From positions 28,160,008 to 28,224,007 of the forward strand of contig OZ038464.1 in NCBI GenBank assembly GCA_964036295.1: a stretch of 64,000 nt of DNA, written 5' to 3'. Below are positions 46,105 through 58,400 of the stretch, piece by piece. The translations under genes were made by a program, and so were the position numbers. Within the stretch, counting starts at the first letter, position 1. The number at the start of each line of letters is the position of its first letter. Under the pieces are notes generated by a model that saw nothing but the letters and a program-made list of their open reading frames with translations, was not told the DNA's origin and did no database searches. The DNA comes from Plumapathes pennacea. Its lineage: Eukaryota; Cnidaria; Anthozoa; Antipatharia; Myriopathidae.

Positions 46105-47010
46105 TATTCACTTCCGCTTTCCGCACGTATCTTCGTTCGTATTACGTAGAGAGGCTTCCAAAAAAACAAATATACGCCTTAAAAACACAGTAACATACAG
46201 GACGGTACAGGCAGTATTATCAAACTCAACTTCTAGCATTTGATGAAATGAATAACTGAATTCTACCAGCCAGCCGAGAGCCTTGCACAGACACGTTCGT
46301 GCCGATTTATGATTTCAAATTTTCATGCGACGAACACACGTGTATATAAATAGTGTTACCTACCGTATCAGTACATCATGCAGTTTCTATACGTCTAGTA
46401 ACTTGTCTTTCTTTCACTGCTCACACCAAACGCAAACAAAATTACTGCCTTGTTGGACTGAACTGGTAGCGATCAGCATACCAGTAATACTTTGCATGTC
46501 TCAAATTCCATTTGAAGTGAAAACGGTAAAGGAGCTCATTGGCTCTTCTTGACACATTCACAACATGTCAACGGATGTACAGTAAACAGGCTACACATGA
46601 GGAGCCGCAGCCGGGTTGAGCCGTAAGTACTCGTTGCTAACCAAGCTGTTTTAATCCCAATTAACTGCGGCGAACAAAGGTGTAAGCAAAACAGCACGAA
46701 AGCGCCTCGATCCTTGGGGTGAGAATGTTTCCCGTGGGGCAAACGCCAGCCTGCTGAGCTGCTTTGTGAAAGCCGGATATCAAGAATTCACTGAGCTTTG
46801 GGGCTGTTTTGCTGTATTTTTTGAGTCTCTTCAAAGTTTGTCATTTTTCTTCGACAAATGGGCTGATACACTAAACTATTGCGCAAATTTAAAGTAGCCG
46901 TCCGTCGCCGAGTATTAAAATTGACAACTTTTTATCCTACCAAAATAAGCTGATACGCAAGATTGAAGCGTATATCAGTCTTGGAAAAAAGCCAATCACT
47001 ACAAAAACGG

Positions 47011-47378
47011 TTTTACCTGATTTTGACTTCACTTCCGTGCAATATTCCCTCCCAAAGATTCGTGTCGGAACATCCACTTCCTGGGAACATTGCAGCAACT
47101 AAGATTCTGTCTAGTCAGGTAGTAATAGAAAGATCCCAAATGGCTGAAATTTGGTCCAAAAAAAGCCGAGATGTTTACTTCGCACAGGCGAGATCTTACT
47201 TGTTTTGTTTGAGTTACGATCGCAACGACAAGAAGACTGCTGAAACTGGACGGCTACAAGCTATTTTACCTGAATTTGACTTCACTTCCATACAATGTTC
47301 CTTCACAAAGATTCGTGCCGAAACACACACTTCCTCAGAACATTGCTGCTCTAAGATTCTGCCAGGTCAGGTAATAAC
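47011..47378. repeat. Two direct repeat units of about 110 bp inside an incidental ORF
   Basis: Units at 47011-47130 and 47273-47378 share TTGACTTCACTTCC, AAGATTCGTG and GAACATTGC. A third, inverted unit lies at 48603-48692. The 194-codon plus-strand frame across them (46963-47547) has no known domain and is best explained by the repeats. Confidence 0.6.
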
Positions 47379-48602
47379 CGAAGTCGTAAAATATGTATCC
47401 GAAATTATAGTATCTCGCAGTATTGGTAGCCGATTGAAAGCCAAGGTGTTCTCTTTTTTTCGCACAAGGTTGCGGTTCAACTCAAAACCCCCAAACACCA
47501 CTGAAAACACCAGTAGAGTTCTCGACAAAACTTCAATCAAACTATAAATACTTCGCCCTATAATTGATCAAAGACTCAAACGACCATGTACGAGTTAATG
47601 CTCTTGCATTTTCTGTGTGAGTCTGCCCGGAGTTTTGTCTTGTGTTCTCCTAACAAAGCTTAATTTAGCTTTAAACCATTCCATTTGCCGCAATGAGTAA
47701 AATACATTTCATAAAGCTGCCTGCAATGTCCAAACATCGATCAGTTTTGAAAATTAAACTTAATCTTTCGCTATGACTGTATAAACCTTTGGACCTGCGC
47801 GAGTTTACAAGTAACCATGTTGTGATCAGATAATACTATACGCGGGCCGAGGGACCTTTGACAAGTACCCTGGGCTTCGTTCGCGAGGTGACCTCGCAGT
47901 AATATGGTTCGCTCAAAACCACCGATTGAACGGATCGGCCGTCACACAAAAAGAGCCACAATCACTTCAACATATAATTTTTAAAGCTATGAGCCATACT
48001 TCAAGAAACATAAGTCTAAACTAATATATCTACCCATCCTGAAATTTGCAGCTAAACAATTACAGAGCAAGATCCGGCCACAAAACCTAACATGTGGCCA
48101 GCACGTACACACGGGAAATCGGCCCGAATAAATCTCGCGGATTAACTGAAATAGCGATAGCTTACCCTCAACCGATTATACCACTACACAAGCGATTTGC
48201 TAGCCCTCTCAATCCTACCTCTTGTCCTTCCCGCGTAAAATAGTAATGCCCCGCGAATGTAATTTTATTCCTAAAACAGGAACTGGATGCTATCATGCTG
48301 ATTTTATGACAGCTGAGAGCTGCCTGATGTGGATGAGCCTGATTGAATCGACTGTTATTGGATTAATACCGCGGGACATTTTTCACTAAACTTGAAACAG
48401 TCTTTTGTAAGATTTTGATAACGGCTTCAGCATCTAATTTGAAATTCGGATTTACAAAAATTGACTTTCGATTCGGCACATTGTCTGCTAGCAGCTGATT
48501 CAGTCATAAAACTCGATAACGTGACATAACAGGGAAGAGATTGAACTGACATATTATAACTTTTTGATTGCGGTGCATAGAAACCATTCATTGAATGTTT
48601 CG

Positions 48603-48692
48603 GCGACTACCTGACCACTGTAATGTTCTCAGGAAGTGCGTGTTTCGACGCGAATCTTTGTGAGGAAATATTGCACGGAAGTGAAGTCAAAT
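48603..48692. repeat. Inverted unit of the 47-kb repeat
   Basis: On the minus strand it reads GACTTCACTTCCGTGCAATA, CACAAAGATTCGCG and CTTCCTGAGAACATT, matching the two plus-sense units at 47011-47378. Confidence 0.6.
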
Positions 48693-49619
48693 CAATGACA
48701 TTGTTTGTGACTGGCGGAAAACTACTAAGATTTTTTTTAGTGGGCATCAAGCTCTTTCGTTAGATGCCGACTGATAATTTTCGCCACATAAGCGCGACTT
48801 CTGTTATAGAGTGAGAAAGGCACCCCAGAGCACGATTGCCGGCTAAAATTACAATTTCTAATTCAGGACAAAGTGATTGTCAGCACACCGACTGTGCTAA
48901 TGGTTTGGAGTTTACACCTCTGTCATTCATACCAAGCAGACCGCACTCCACGGGCAGTGGGGACAATTTGTCCCCACCGAAAGGCCGTTGTCAAGGCGTG
49001 CGGCTCGTCATGCCTCGTTTCCAGCCTCTTTATCCCACCCCATCTCTGAATACATCTGATCTTGTTTTTGAACACGTTTTAAAATACAAACGTATCTTAG
49101 CACTTCGGTTACTTTTGGCAATCTTCTTTTTGAAGTTGTAGCTTTCTCGCAGCGATGGTTTATTGATCCTAATATTCTCTTTAAATTTGTGTGGCTTTCT
49201 ATCGTTCCCACGTTGTTTACGCGCACGTTCACTGAACGCATTGGCATTATGAAGTTTGTAAGCTTGGGTATAATCACGAACTTTTGACGACTTTGGGACA
49301 TTCTTTGAAATGTATTCTTGCATCAGTCACCTGCTTTTTCTACTCTTGTTCAAAATGCGGGAACGGTTATTCAAGGGTACGCGGCTCGGCTCACCACTTC
49401 GTCTTCGAGGACTTCAATTTTCTTTCACATAAACAAATGTTTATTGATGTTACAAATGTTACAAAAGTTTATTGAAAATCACTGTGTGCTGATTCTCGAT
49501 CCGAAAAAATAGCAAAAAATAAATAAATAAATAAATACATGAACTGTTTTAAAAACAGCCAATTAGAGATATCGCAATTTTAGCTAGAAGAAAAAATACT
49601 AAAATTACCGATTAGAAAT

Positions 49620-49960
49620 GACAATGTCTACTTTTTGCCATAGACGTAAACAGTGTGGTTGAAGCCTCTTGCCACTTGTGACGCGGTAACCTTCACCTTG
49701 ACGTGTTTATAACCAACTCAGTTCTGAACTTCTTTTTCGGTGAAATTGGGGTCGGTCAGAACCGCTACGAATTCGAAAATCAATTTCTCTGAATTCGAGA
49801 GTGCACCAATGCTCAGATCTTTGCGAATCTAATTTGTATTTTCAGCTTTTGCGTTTCAAACTTGACGGTACTTTTCTAATCAACACTTAACTAGAAATAC
49901 GATAATCGCAGATATCCCCTCGCTCAGTAGTGGGTTTTCGGAAAGCGGGATTCTTGTTTA
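49620..49960 (-). pseudogene. Internally deleted second copy of the death-domain gene
   Basis: 49620-49790 matches the 3' end of the 40489 gene: on the minus strand it still ends ARGFNHTVYVYGKK then TAG, but a TGA follows VQN a few codons upstream of VGYKHVKVKVT. 49885-49960 matches the gene's 5' flank (42036-42110; ATAATCGCAGATAT, GTAGTGGGTTTTCGGAAAG). The death domain and intron between them are gone. Confidence 0.75.
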
Positions 49961-51600
49961 TTTTCCGTTCGGAGATTATTTAAATTTTTTTGCAAACCAC
50001 GGCTGTGTAGCGACGTCACCAGTCGGCCGTTAAAAAAAATCTTTGTCACACAAAGTCTGGTTTAGTTCAGACAACGTGCACAGTCTGCAATTTTCGTAGA
50101 CACTAGCTGAACTTCAAAATTCGCTGAGAAAACATTTACACGCAACTGCAGAATACTCCCGAGGCTTGAAAGCCAAGCAAAGTCGATCTTGGACACCGAA
50201 GTTTTTATGAATTTCAAGAAAAGCCGCGATTTCTCCAGCCAATGCTTTATCCTAACCACATACGTGTGTTTTTTTTGTGTGTGTGTGTGGGTGCCAAATT
50301 TAGAACCGTCAAAGCGAGTCTCTTGTTTACACGCTTTCGAAGTCTCGGAATCGTGTGAATTTTGGCAGGGATTCAATTTTGAACACAACTTTTCAAACTG
50401 CGTTTGTCGATTTTAAAATCTTTGACAGAAAAAAGAAATCAAGTCACTAAATAATACAAGGTCCGATTTTATTGAGCGAGCAAACCCGGTCACTAAATAA
50501 TACAAAGTGCGATTGTGTTGAGCGAGTATCTTACGGGGGTCCCGCTAGTAGACACATTGTTTAATTTGGAAAGCAGTGGCCGGATATTTTCTACTTTAAT
50601 AGCCTTCAAAAAGCAAAAGCATTTTAACCCGGTTACATTTTATCCTTGAATACAGTGTGCCAACAAACGCGGCGACAAAATTTCACAGCATGTGTCAGAC
50701 TGTCAATGAAATTATGCAAACATGTCAGGAATCGGATGACACAATCTTGCACGAAGGCACTCTGAAATAGCTTTGAAAACCAGGGAAAAGATCACAGTAT
50801 AATCCTAATTGGCCTTCATCACAGTCACCGGGGCATCAAACGACAAAATATACGGCAATTGTTGAAATACCAATGATAACACGACCGTCGTTTAACAAAA
50901 GTGTATTTAACGTTAATTGAATTAGATTTTCAAAACTCACCGGTTCCTGAAAGCCATAGCTTTAGCTCTTTTCCAGCAAAGGAAACAAAACCCAAAACAC
51001 TATTGTTTACGTCTTCAATGATTTTAAAATACACGGTATAGAGCAGTCCTCATACAGTACGAAAATTCCACTTTCCATTGTATTGTGTTGTCATCTTGTC
51101 AAACTTGGATTCTGAAAACTGCATTCCTGTTATTGCGAAAGGTCAAATTTGCCACAGTGATTGTTCGATTTCCACCGACTGTATTTTGCTATTCCTTTCT
51201 GAAGAAGTGTCTGCGTTTTAACACAATACTGGCGTCTAGGATTGTGTTCAGGTCGACCAATTGGGCCTTAAAGAATCCGTTTTACGTCTAGTAAAGCTTG
51301 CCTCCCATGCACTGGCAAAATATCCGGGCAATTTACAGCCGTCCGTCGAACTGCTTGGCCTTGTATCTGCATCTTGTTGTACAAAATCACTTCAGTTCGT
51401 ACTCTATCGCATGTCTCCAAGAAAATGACGGTTTACAGTTAAGCTGCCGATGTAACCTCGCCTGCTGTGATCGCTCGACGCGGAGGGCCTTGGGACGAGG
51501 TCGTATGGCACAAACACACGAACATTAGATTTCGAGATGGCGACACGCTTGGAGTCTCCGATAAGGCGATAATACTACTGCATTAGCGTCGTAAATATTT
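49961..51600. other. Intergenic, no gene seen
   Basis: Short frames only. A (GT)n tract lies near 50273-50290, and a pair of near-identical words (GGTCACTAAATAATACAA) lies about 40 bases apart near 50480. Confidence 0.4.
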
Positions 51601-51801
51601 CCCTCACTTCGTTCGGGGATTATGTCATCAATAGCAATTTTTACCACAACACACTAGTTTCTCGCTCTCTGATTGGTCGATTAACCGTGGTAAATAAGAG
51701 TCCAGACAACGATGTGACGCCAGCTGACGCCAGCGTGTCACGTTTTGCAACGAAATACAGCGAAATTTTCTTGTATATTTCTAAATAGTGTGGTAAAAAA
51801 C

Positions 51802-51981
51802 AAATTTCCACTGGTTTGCCGTTGTGTGGACTCTTATTTACCACGATTTACGCCATCACAAGGTCAAAATTTGTTGTGGACTCACTCGGCGAAGCGCCTC
51901 GTGAGTCCACAACATTTTGACCATGTGATGACGTAAATCGTGGTAAATAAGAGTCCACACCATGGCAAACCAGTGGAAATT
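51802..51981. mobile_element. Near-perfect 180-bp palindrome (foldback element)
   Basis: AAATTTCCACTGGTTTGCC at the left pairs with its complement at the right. The arms of nearly 90 bases run through TGTGGACTCTTATTTACCACG to a CGGCGAAGCGCC centre. A further, weaker copy of the arm start lies upstream (51690-51705). It is next to 52037-52132. Confidence 0.8.
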
Positions 51982-52036
51982 TATTAATTATTTTTAGGCT
52001 GCATTAATGTACACTTGATTTCAGTCGCTTGGGTCT

Positions 52037-52132
52037 TATCGAGCTTCGCTCTCGGGCAACTGTTCGCTTCTCGGAACAGATAATATCCTCGGCCAATTAT
52101 CCGTGCATATTTCCTCGCCAAAAGTAGTTTAT
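52037..52132. repeat. Single arm of the 18409-type foldback
   Basis: Shares GAACAGATAATATCCTC, AATTATCCGTGCATATTTCC and GCCAAAAGTAGTTTA with 18500-18581, after a GAGCTTCGCTCTCGGGCAACTG centre. The other arm is missing. Confidence 0.7.
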
Positions 52133-52480
52133 TGTTTATTTATGGCGATATCTTCATAACCCACTGAAAGACTCGTTACCAGATCCCTGAGCCTGCGTCG
52201 CTTGTGGCCTGGGCAGAGTGTGTCTTGCATAATTTACAAACCAATGCAGTGGTTCTTCACGTTGCCCGCGAAGACGTAGCCCACCCGAATCCCCGACTGC
52301 TCATGAGTGTGAGAGTAGCGAGTAAACGTAATGAAGTGGTGACTGAGCTTCGTAATAGTGCCCGCGCTTCGTTAGCCAGCGTCGACCTCATACCCAGGGT
52401 TCTGGAAACGTGCTCGGTCGATTTCAGCTCTAGACACATCTATCACATCGACAATATTTTGCCGATGATACAAGAGGGCA

Positions 52481-55400
52481 ATGAGTTTCAAGGCGTTTGA
52501 ATTGGCACCTGTCATAGAGAAAGTAGTTACATCGTCAAGTGATCGACCAAAGACGGTGGGTTTTCACTCTCTCTCTTTGTTTTGGTTGTATTAATACGTA
52601 CCGTAGTAAACTCGGTTGTACCCTTCAACAGATAGAATGTTTGGACTGTGCAATCCAAAATCTGTACCTGGGAACGTCTGACTGGTAAGGTTTTCCTAAT
52701 CCTTCTAATTCTTGAGAGCAAAGGTTTAGTATTTTCGTAAATACTCCAAAAAGAGGTTACATACAGTGTGAAGAGAATGCATTCATCGACATCTGTCCAT
52801 ATGAGGAGACGAACTTTTGTCAGTTTCAGTACGCACACCCTTATAGTATACAGCACGTGTGTTCATATTTATATATATTCTAATATTAATTTCACTGTAT
52901 TGATGCAGTATCAATTTCAATTACATTTTAATTTATCATTTTATTGAGCACTATTGCCATGTTATTAACAGATATGTAAAACAAAAGTGTAACAGGGATA
53001 CCCTTAGAAAAGTTTGAGTAAACTTGCTGGGATCTCCTGCCAGCAACATCAGTGCTATGCAAAAACGAGAATTGTGAGAAGAAATGGGGTGAATAAAGAT
53101 TATTGTTATTATTGTTATTATTTTATTATTATCTAGAAACAGCTGGGCCTGGTGATGCACACTGTCATGCATGATTACCCACATCTTTAATAAGTTTAGT
53201 TGAAAGTTCAATATTGATTTTTCTCAGCTGTGTTCTACACTACATCATCGATGATGGAGTATCACCTCTCGGAGGAACCACCTTTCAATATGCACTCCAG
53301 TCAGGCAAGAATCTTGGCATGGTAAGGCTCATGCATATGCTGGTCAATGGCAAACCCAAAGGGTGGGGTGGGGGGGGGGGGGGGCACAATAGCCCTCGAG
53401 AGACTTAGAATACAGTTCAAAATCAGTTTGCTGACCTGCCAGCAATGAGCCCCAGGGGAGGGGGAGGGTACTCCCTTAAATTTAGTGTGGGGGTGTGCCG
53501 CTGAGTCCCTGTGACCCGGACCCTGTTCCTGAGCAAAGGTAGATGTTTTTTTTTTTGCTACCCAGTTCCAGATTAGAGGTCAGAGAAATGTGACGCGCAA
53601 CTCAGAAACAACAGGTGGCGTTGTGTGCCAAACAACTGTTCATAGCCGTTTTGTGGCGACAGACTCGGCTATAAATCACCAAGGATACTGGCAATAAAAA
53701 TCAACCCTGTTTCAGAGCCAGACAAAATGACAAATATACCCTGTTCTAGTGGTCAGAGTGGGACTTGAACCCGGGACCTCCAAATTTCAAGTCTGGCGTC
53801 CTAACCACTCGGCCACATTACCTCCAGTTATTAGCCAGTTATCTCCAGTTATTAACTGCTTGTTAACTTCCAGAAAAAACCTGTGATACAAGTTCTTACA
53901 GCCCCAGCAATTAACAGACTGCTGGTCATCTGTGATGGTAAGGTTTTGTTATTTATGATTTAGCCAGTATTCCTCATTTTCATAAAATGTCATCTTGTAC
54001 AAATATCAAATCATATTCTTTTATATTTAGGTATGCTCTTGATGTTTAGCATGTTTGGTCTTGAGGTATGTTAACTCTTTCACTCCTAAAGCTTATAACT
54101 ACATGGGATTATTCACAAATCCTCCCAATATATATAATTATATGTATGTCTGTAGTTTCCTATTAAAAGAACAATTTTAGTGAGAATTGATACTTCAATC
54201 GAATTTCATCTGTGCAAGTTATCTGAGTAGCCAGATTCTCCTGTTTCAACCTACATGAGCAACATTACTGTGGACTGTTTGGCTATTATATTATTATATA
54301 TAGCAGCGTGGGTCAGCATGCTACTCAGTTGTAGAAGCACACAGAAATTTAAAAAAACACAACAGAGTAGAGTCTGGAGTAGAGCAGCACTACAGAGTGC
54401 TTGATCTATACCCTTCTTTCACGTTCTATCAAATTTCCAAGTTGACAAGTGTTTTTACTATTTTATAGCTGCATTAGACAAACAATAACTTAGAAGAAGA
54501 TGTGAATCTAGTTTGATGCCAGACTGGCAGATATATGGCTACATCAGGCTGTCATGAATGAATGAACGAATGAATAACTTTATTAACTTGTCCAAAATCC
54601 TTTAGCATCACTACTCTGCTATGTTGTGTTATAATATACACATTTCGACTTAGGGTCATTCCACAGTATTTGGTAATGTTATGGAGGGGAAAATCAGAGC
54701 ATTTCAAGGCCTCAAAATTTGACAAATTCCACAACAGCCAAATAAAATGCATATGGTATCATAGAGATTTGGGGAAGCTACAACTTGAATATGTTTTAAA
54801 CTGCAGGGCTTTTATGCTGGCAGCACTAAGGGGTGAAATTTACCTGTTACGGAGGGGAATCAGAGAATTGGCATTTTTCACTAGTTTGTTTTTGCTCTCA
54901 AATTTCTCTGAGTTTGCAGCATGGATTGAAACAAGAGTATGCTCTGATTATTTGACAATGCATATGCTATTAATTCATTGCGATAAAAAAATTGAATTTC
55001 TTGCCATTATTCAGTAAGTGCATCTTTTTTGTAAGGATGTTCCGTTACGGAGGGGAAGTTACGGAGGGGAACTTTTTGTCCACATCAAGTTAGCATATAT
55101 ATTTTTATTTAAGAATATGTTTTTAGTTTAGAATGTATATATACTGGTATATGTCGTCAGTTCAGAAGTCATGTCTTCAGTTTAGAATCTATGTTATCAA
55201 CGTGGACAATCTATTTATCATTTATAATAGAAATATGAAGTGTTTGCAATATTGTCCATATGGATGCCCCATAACCTTCCCCTCCGTAACAATTTCCCCT
55301 CCGTAACAAAATTTTCCCCTCCGTAACAAATTTCAAATTGCAATATTTTGATCAATAAACTTTGTCCAGTTTTACTGGTTATCTCATCTGAACACTTCCA

Positions 55401-58400
55401 CTTCAAATTGGAACTTCACAAAGTATGACATGCCAGGCCACACTACACTAGGAATAAAATAAAGTTTTCCAACTAAATTTGTTACGGAGGGGAAAATGGT
55501 ACTTTAGCTGCATTCTGGATTTTTGCTGAAAATTTTTTTCTGGATTCCATTCACTTTTTTATAATGTTAGTATAAGGTACTTTATGTCTTTACCACCTTG
55601 GTTTCTATTTCTCTTAAAATGCCTCCTTTAGAATATAAAACTTATTTCCCCTCCGTAACAGCATTTTTTAGTTATGCATATAATTAATGATAATTTATGC
55701 ATGATGTCACATGATGATTAAATTTTTGGGCCCACCTGAATCAAATTTAACTCTTCTACTTTTCAAATATGTCAGTTTTGTCTTCTTGCTGTTTACTTTT
55801 TCCTACTCATATTTTTGTCCAAAATACTGCGGAATGACCCCTTACCAATCAGCATTTTCAAGCATCTTCTAATGAATGAATTCTATCCACTGCTTGATTT
55901 GTGTGCTTTTTATTTGTTTCAGTTCATTGTCACAGCAGCCAAAGACAAGTTAAAAGGAGTGAGTAGCCACTTCTGAACTTTCTGAAAATTGAAGGCTGGT
56001 CTTGTTTCCCAATGCATATCCCCTTCTCCTCTGTAATAAACTAGTATTGATGGGAAAATAGTACTTTTTGGCCAAGTGAAATTTATCTTGATTTCTTAGA
56101 TGTAGAGTTCAAATTGAGATTTGCTAATCCTGTGGATGAATTACCAGTGACTGTTTTTTGTTTTCCAGGTGTCAGCATTAGCAAGAAATGACAACCCAAA
56201 CAACTTTGACCCATTTTCTGTCGAGGCAAGATACAGCAATAATATTATTTCTTATTATTCTTGACAACTATTGGACAAAAGATAAATAAACACTTTCATT
56301 ACATGAACAGAAGGTGCTCAAAGTTGCTAATTTAGAAGAAGTAACTCCCCCTCCCCCCAATAAATAATGGGGTCCATGCAAAAACAATAGTGCTGCTTTT
56401 TTGCCTAGTTTTATACTTTAGTTTCTTTTTTCTGATTTCTGTTTTTTTTTTTTTTTTTTAAGATATTTATCTTCAGTTACAGTACACTGATAACTGTAGT
56501 AACAACTTTGAAAAACCTGCAGGACGGGTGTTTCTGTGTCCATAAAATTGCAAAATATTTAAACTTAGGTTTCATATGACAATTTATACACTCAGGACGT
56601 TTTCTGGGTTGAGTCAAATTTGTTTTTGACAGGGCAATATTAAACATACAACTGTTGCCATTCTTTGAAAGCTTGTATTTGTGGTAAATATAGATCTGCA
56701 TGGCTTTTGGCAAGAAGAAGTCAATTCAAATCTTCTGCATCACAGAGGACCAGATGATCCCCATGAAAGAGATACCTTTACCAGATCCTCCCTTAGTAAT
56801 GGTAAGGAAACATATTGTTATACATACATTGTACCATACACTGATATTATTTATATTACATAGTGCTTATAACTCTTATAGGAGTTATCAACATTGATCA
56901 GATATGTTAATGATAGAGTTTTCTTATTTTTCTAAAGGCAATTGACGGAGGAGCTGCATGTATTGTTCTGGCCAATCAAAACAGATACTGTATGGTGAAT
57001 GTGTTAACAGGAAGGGTGAGTATAGTGTGCAAAATGTGCCTGATTTCCTCCCTTGCTACTGAGGAAGCTAGACTTACCCGATACTATCTACTCTCCCACT
57101 CTACTCCTCCCCTCCACCTCCCCTCTTCCTTCCCCTCCTCTCCCTCTCCTTTTCCATCTCCTGCACTCCCTGCCCTGACAGTTGGAGAACTGGAACACTG
57201 GGGGTGGGGAGCTAGAAATCTGGTAATGACAAAAGCATTATAAAGCTTGAATATGTGCAGTTCTGTTAGAGGGATCCTTAGTTCAACATCCTGTTATCTT
57301 ATAGCTGTAAGTGATTTTTATGTTGAATGGATGAATGAATGGTTGTCATACCCTGCCTCTGTTCCCTGGGACAACCTTTCTCCAAATATTAAACAGGGTC
57401 TAAGTTACATGATTGTCTCCTTTATAGGTTCAGGATCTGTTCCATTATGAGGCTGAGAACACCAAAGCACTGATCATGAAAGTTGGAATGGTAAAGTCCT
57501 TATTGATTGACACATGAGACCTTGTTTATAAGAATTAATTAACCAGGCATAAGGTGACCCTATTCTCACACTTATTTTCCTTTCTATTATGAATGTGCAA
57601 GAAATGGATGCAAATTATTTGCTTTAGAACTCCATCAGATATTTTCAGGATCAGTGAATTAAACATTAAACTGCATTTTTTTTTGTAAGTGTAAGGGGAT
57701 ATTTATACTAGTACTCCCATTCACCTATAGGTCTAACGTCTGCGTGAGTGTGCTTGTAGGATCATGCTACTGCTTTAACATTACCATTTACCTTTTTGGG
57801 ACAATTCATTTCAATTTTTTTTTTTTCATTCTCTCCTCTGAGGTAATTTACTGGCACTCAACAAGGGCTAGATGGGTTGCTTTTTTTTTCACAGGAGGAG
57901 TTCCTTCTCAACGGTCCCACAAATGTGCTGGGAATGTTTGTCACATCGGAGGGGACGTCCCAGCGTGCTCCGTTGAGTTGGGCTGAAGAAGTGCGAGCAT
58001 TAGGATACTCCTTCCCTTATGTTGTCTCTCTGGCAACAAACTCGGTCACCGTTCACAGGTAGAGGAAGGCAGATTACTCAAAAATGCACCATTACAGCTG
58101 TGGTAATAAAAGCAAAGTACAGAAGAGGTTATTGCAGAAATAGAAAGGAAGAGTCGTGGACAGAAACGGAACAAATGACAGACAGATGACATAGTACTGA
58201 CAGAAAGACGGATGGGAAGAAATTGGCCTGGCAAAGACAAGATGGACAGTCAGAGATGGACAGGACAGAAAAGAGACACACAGTTTAATGCAGCAACATA
58301 TTTTTTTTTCTTTAGCATTATGAGTCAAGACTCAAAGCCTCAGAAACAGTCCATCCCTTTCAAGGTATTGAATGTGCTATAACAGGCCCTTTGCAGGACC

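Noticed and set aside
46963-47547. 194-codon plus-strand frame
   Set aside because: Longest frame in its region but built from two copies of a non-coding repeat that also occurs inverted at 48603.
49008-49323. Two overlapping basic 97-codon minus-strand frames
   Set aside because: Highly basic, overlap each other, no domain or splice context.
52204-52500. 98-codon frame just upstream of TGFBRAP1
   Set aside because: Overlaps the true first exon in another frame; no similarity to CORVET proteins.
53750-53824. Functional tRNA-Ser gene
   Set aside because: Acceptor stem does not pair and the long variable arm of tRNA-Ser is missing; read as a SINE head.
54670-55017. 115-codon frame inside the 54653 element as a transposase
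   Set aside because: No catalytic motif and too short.
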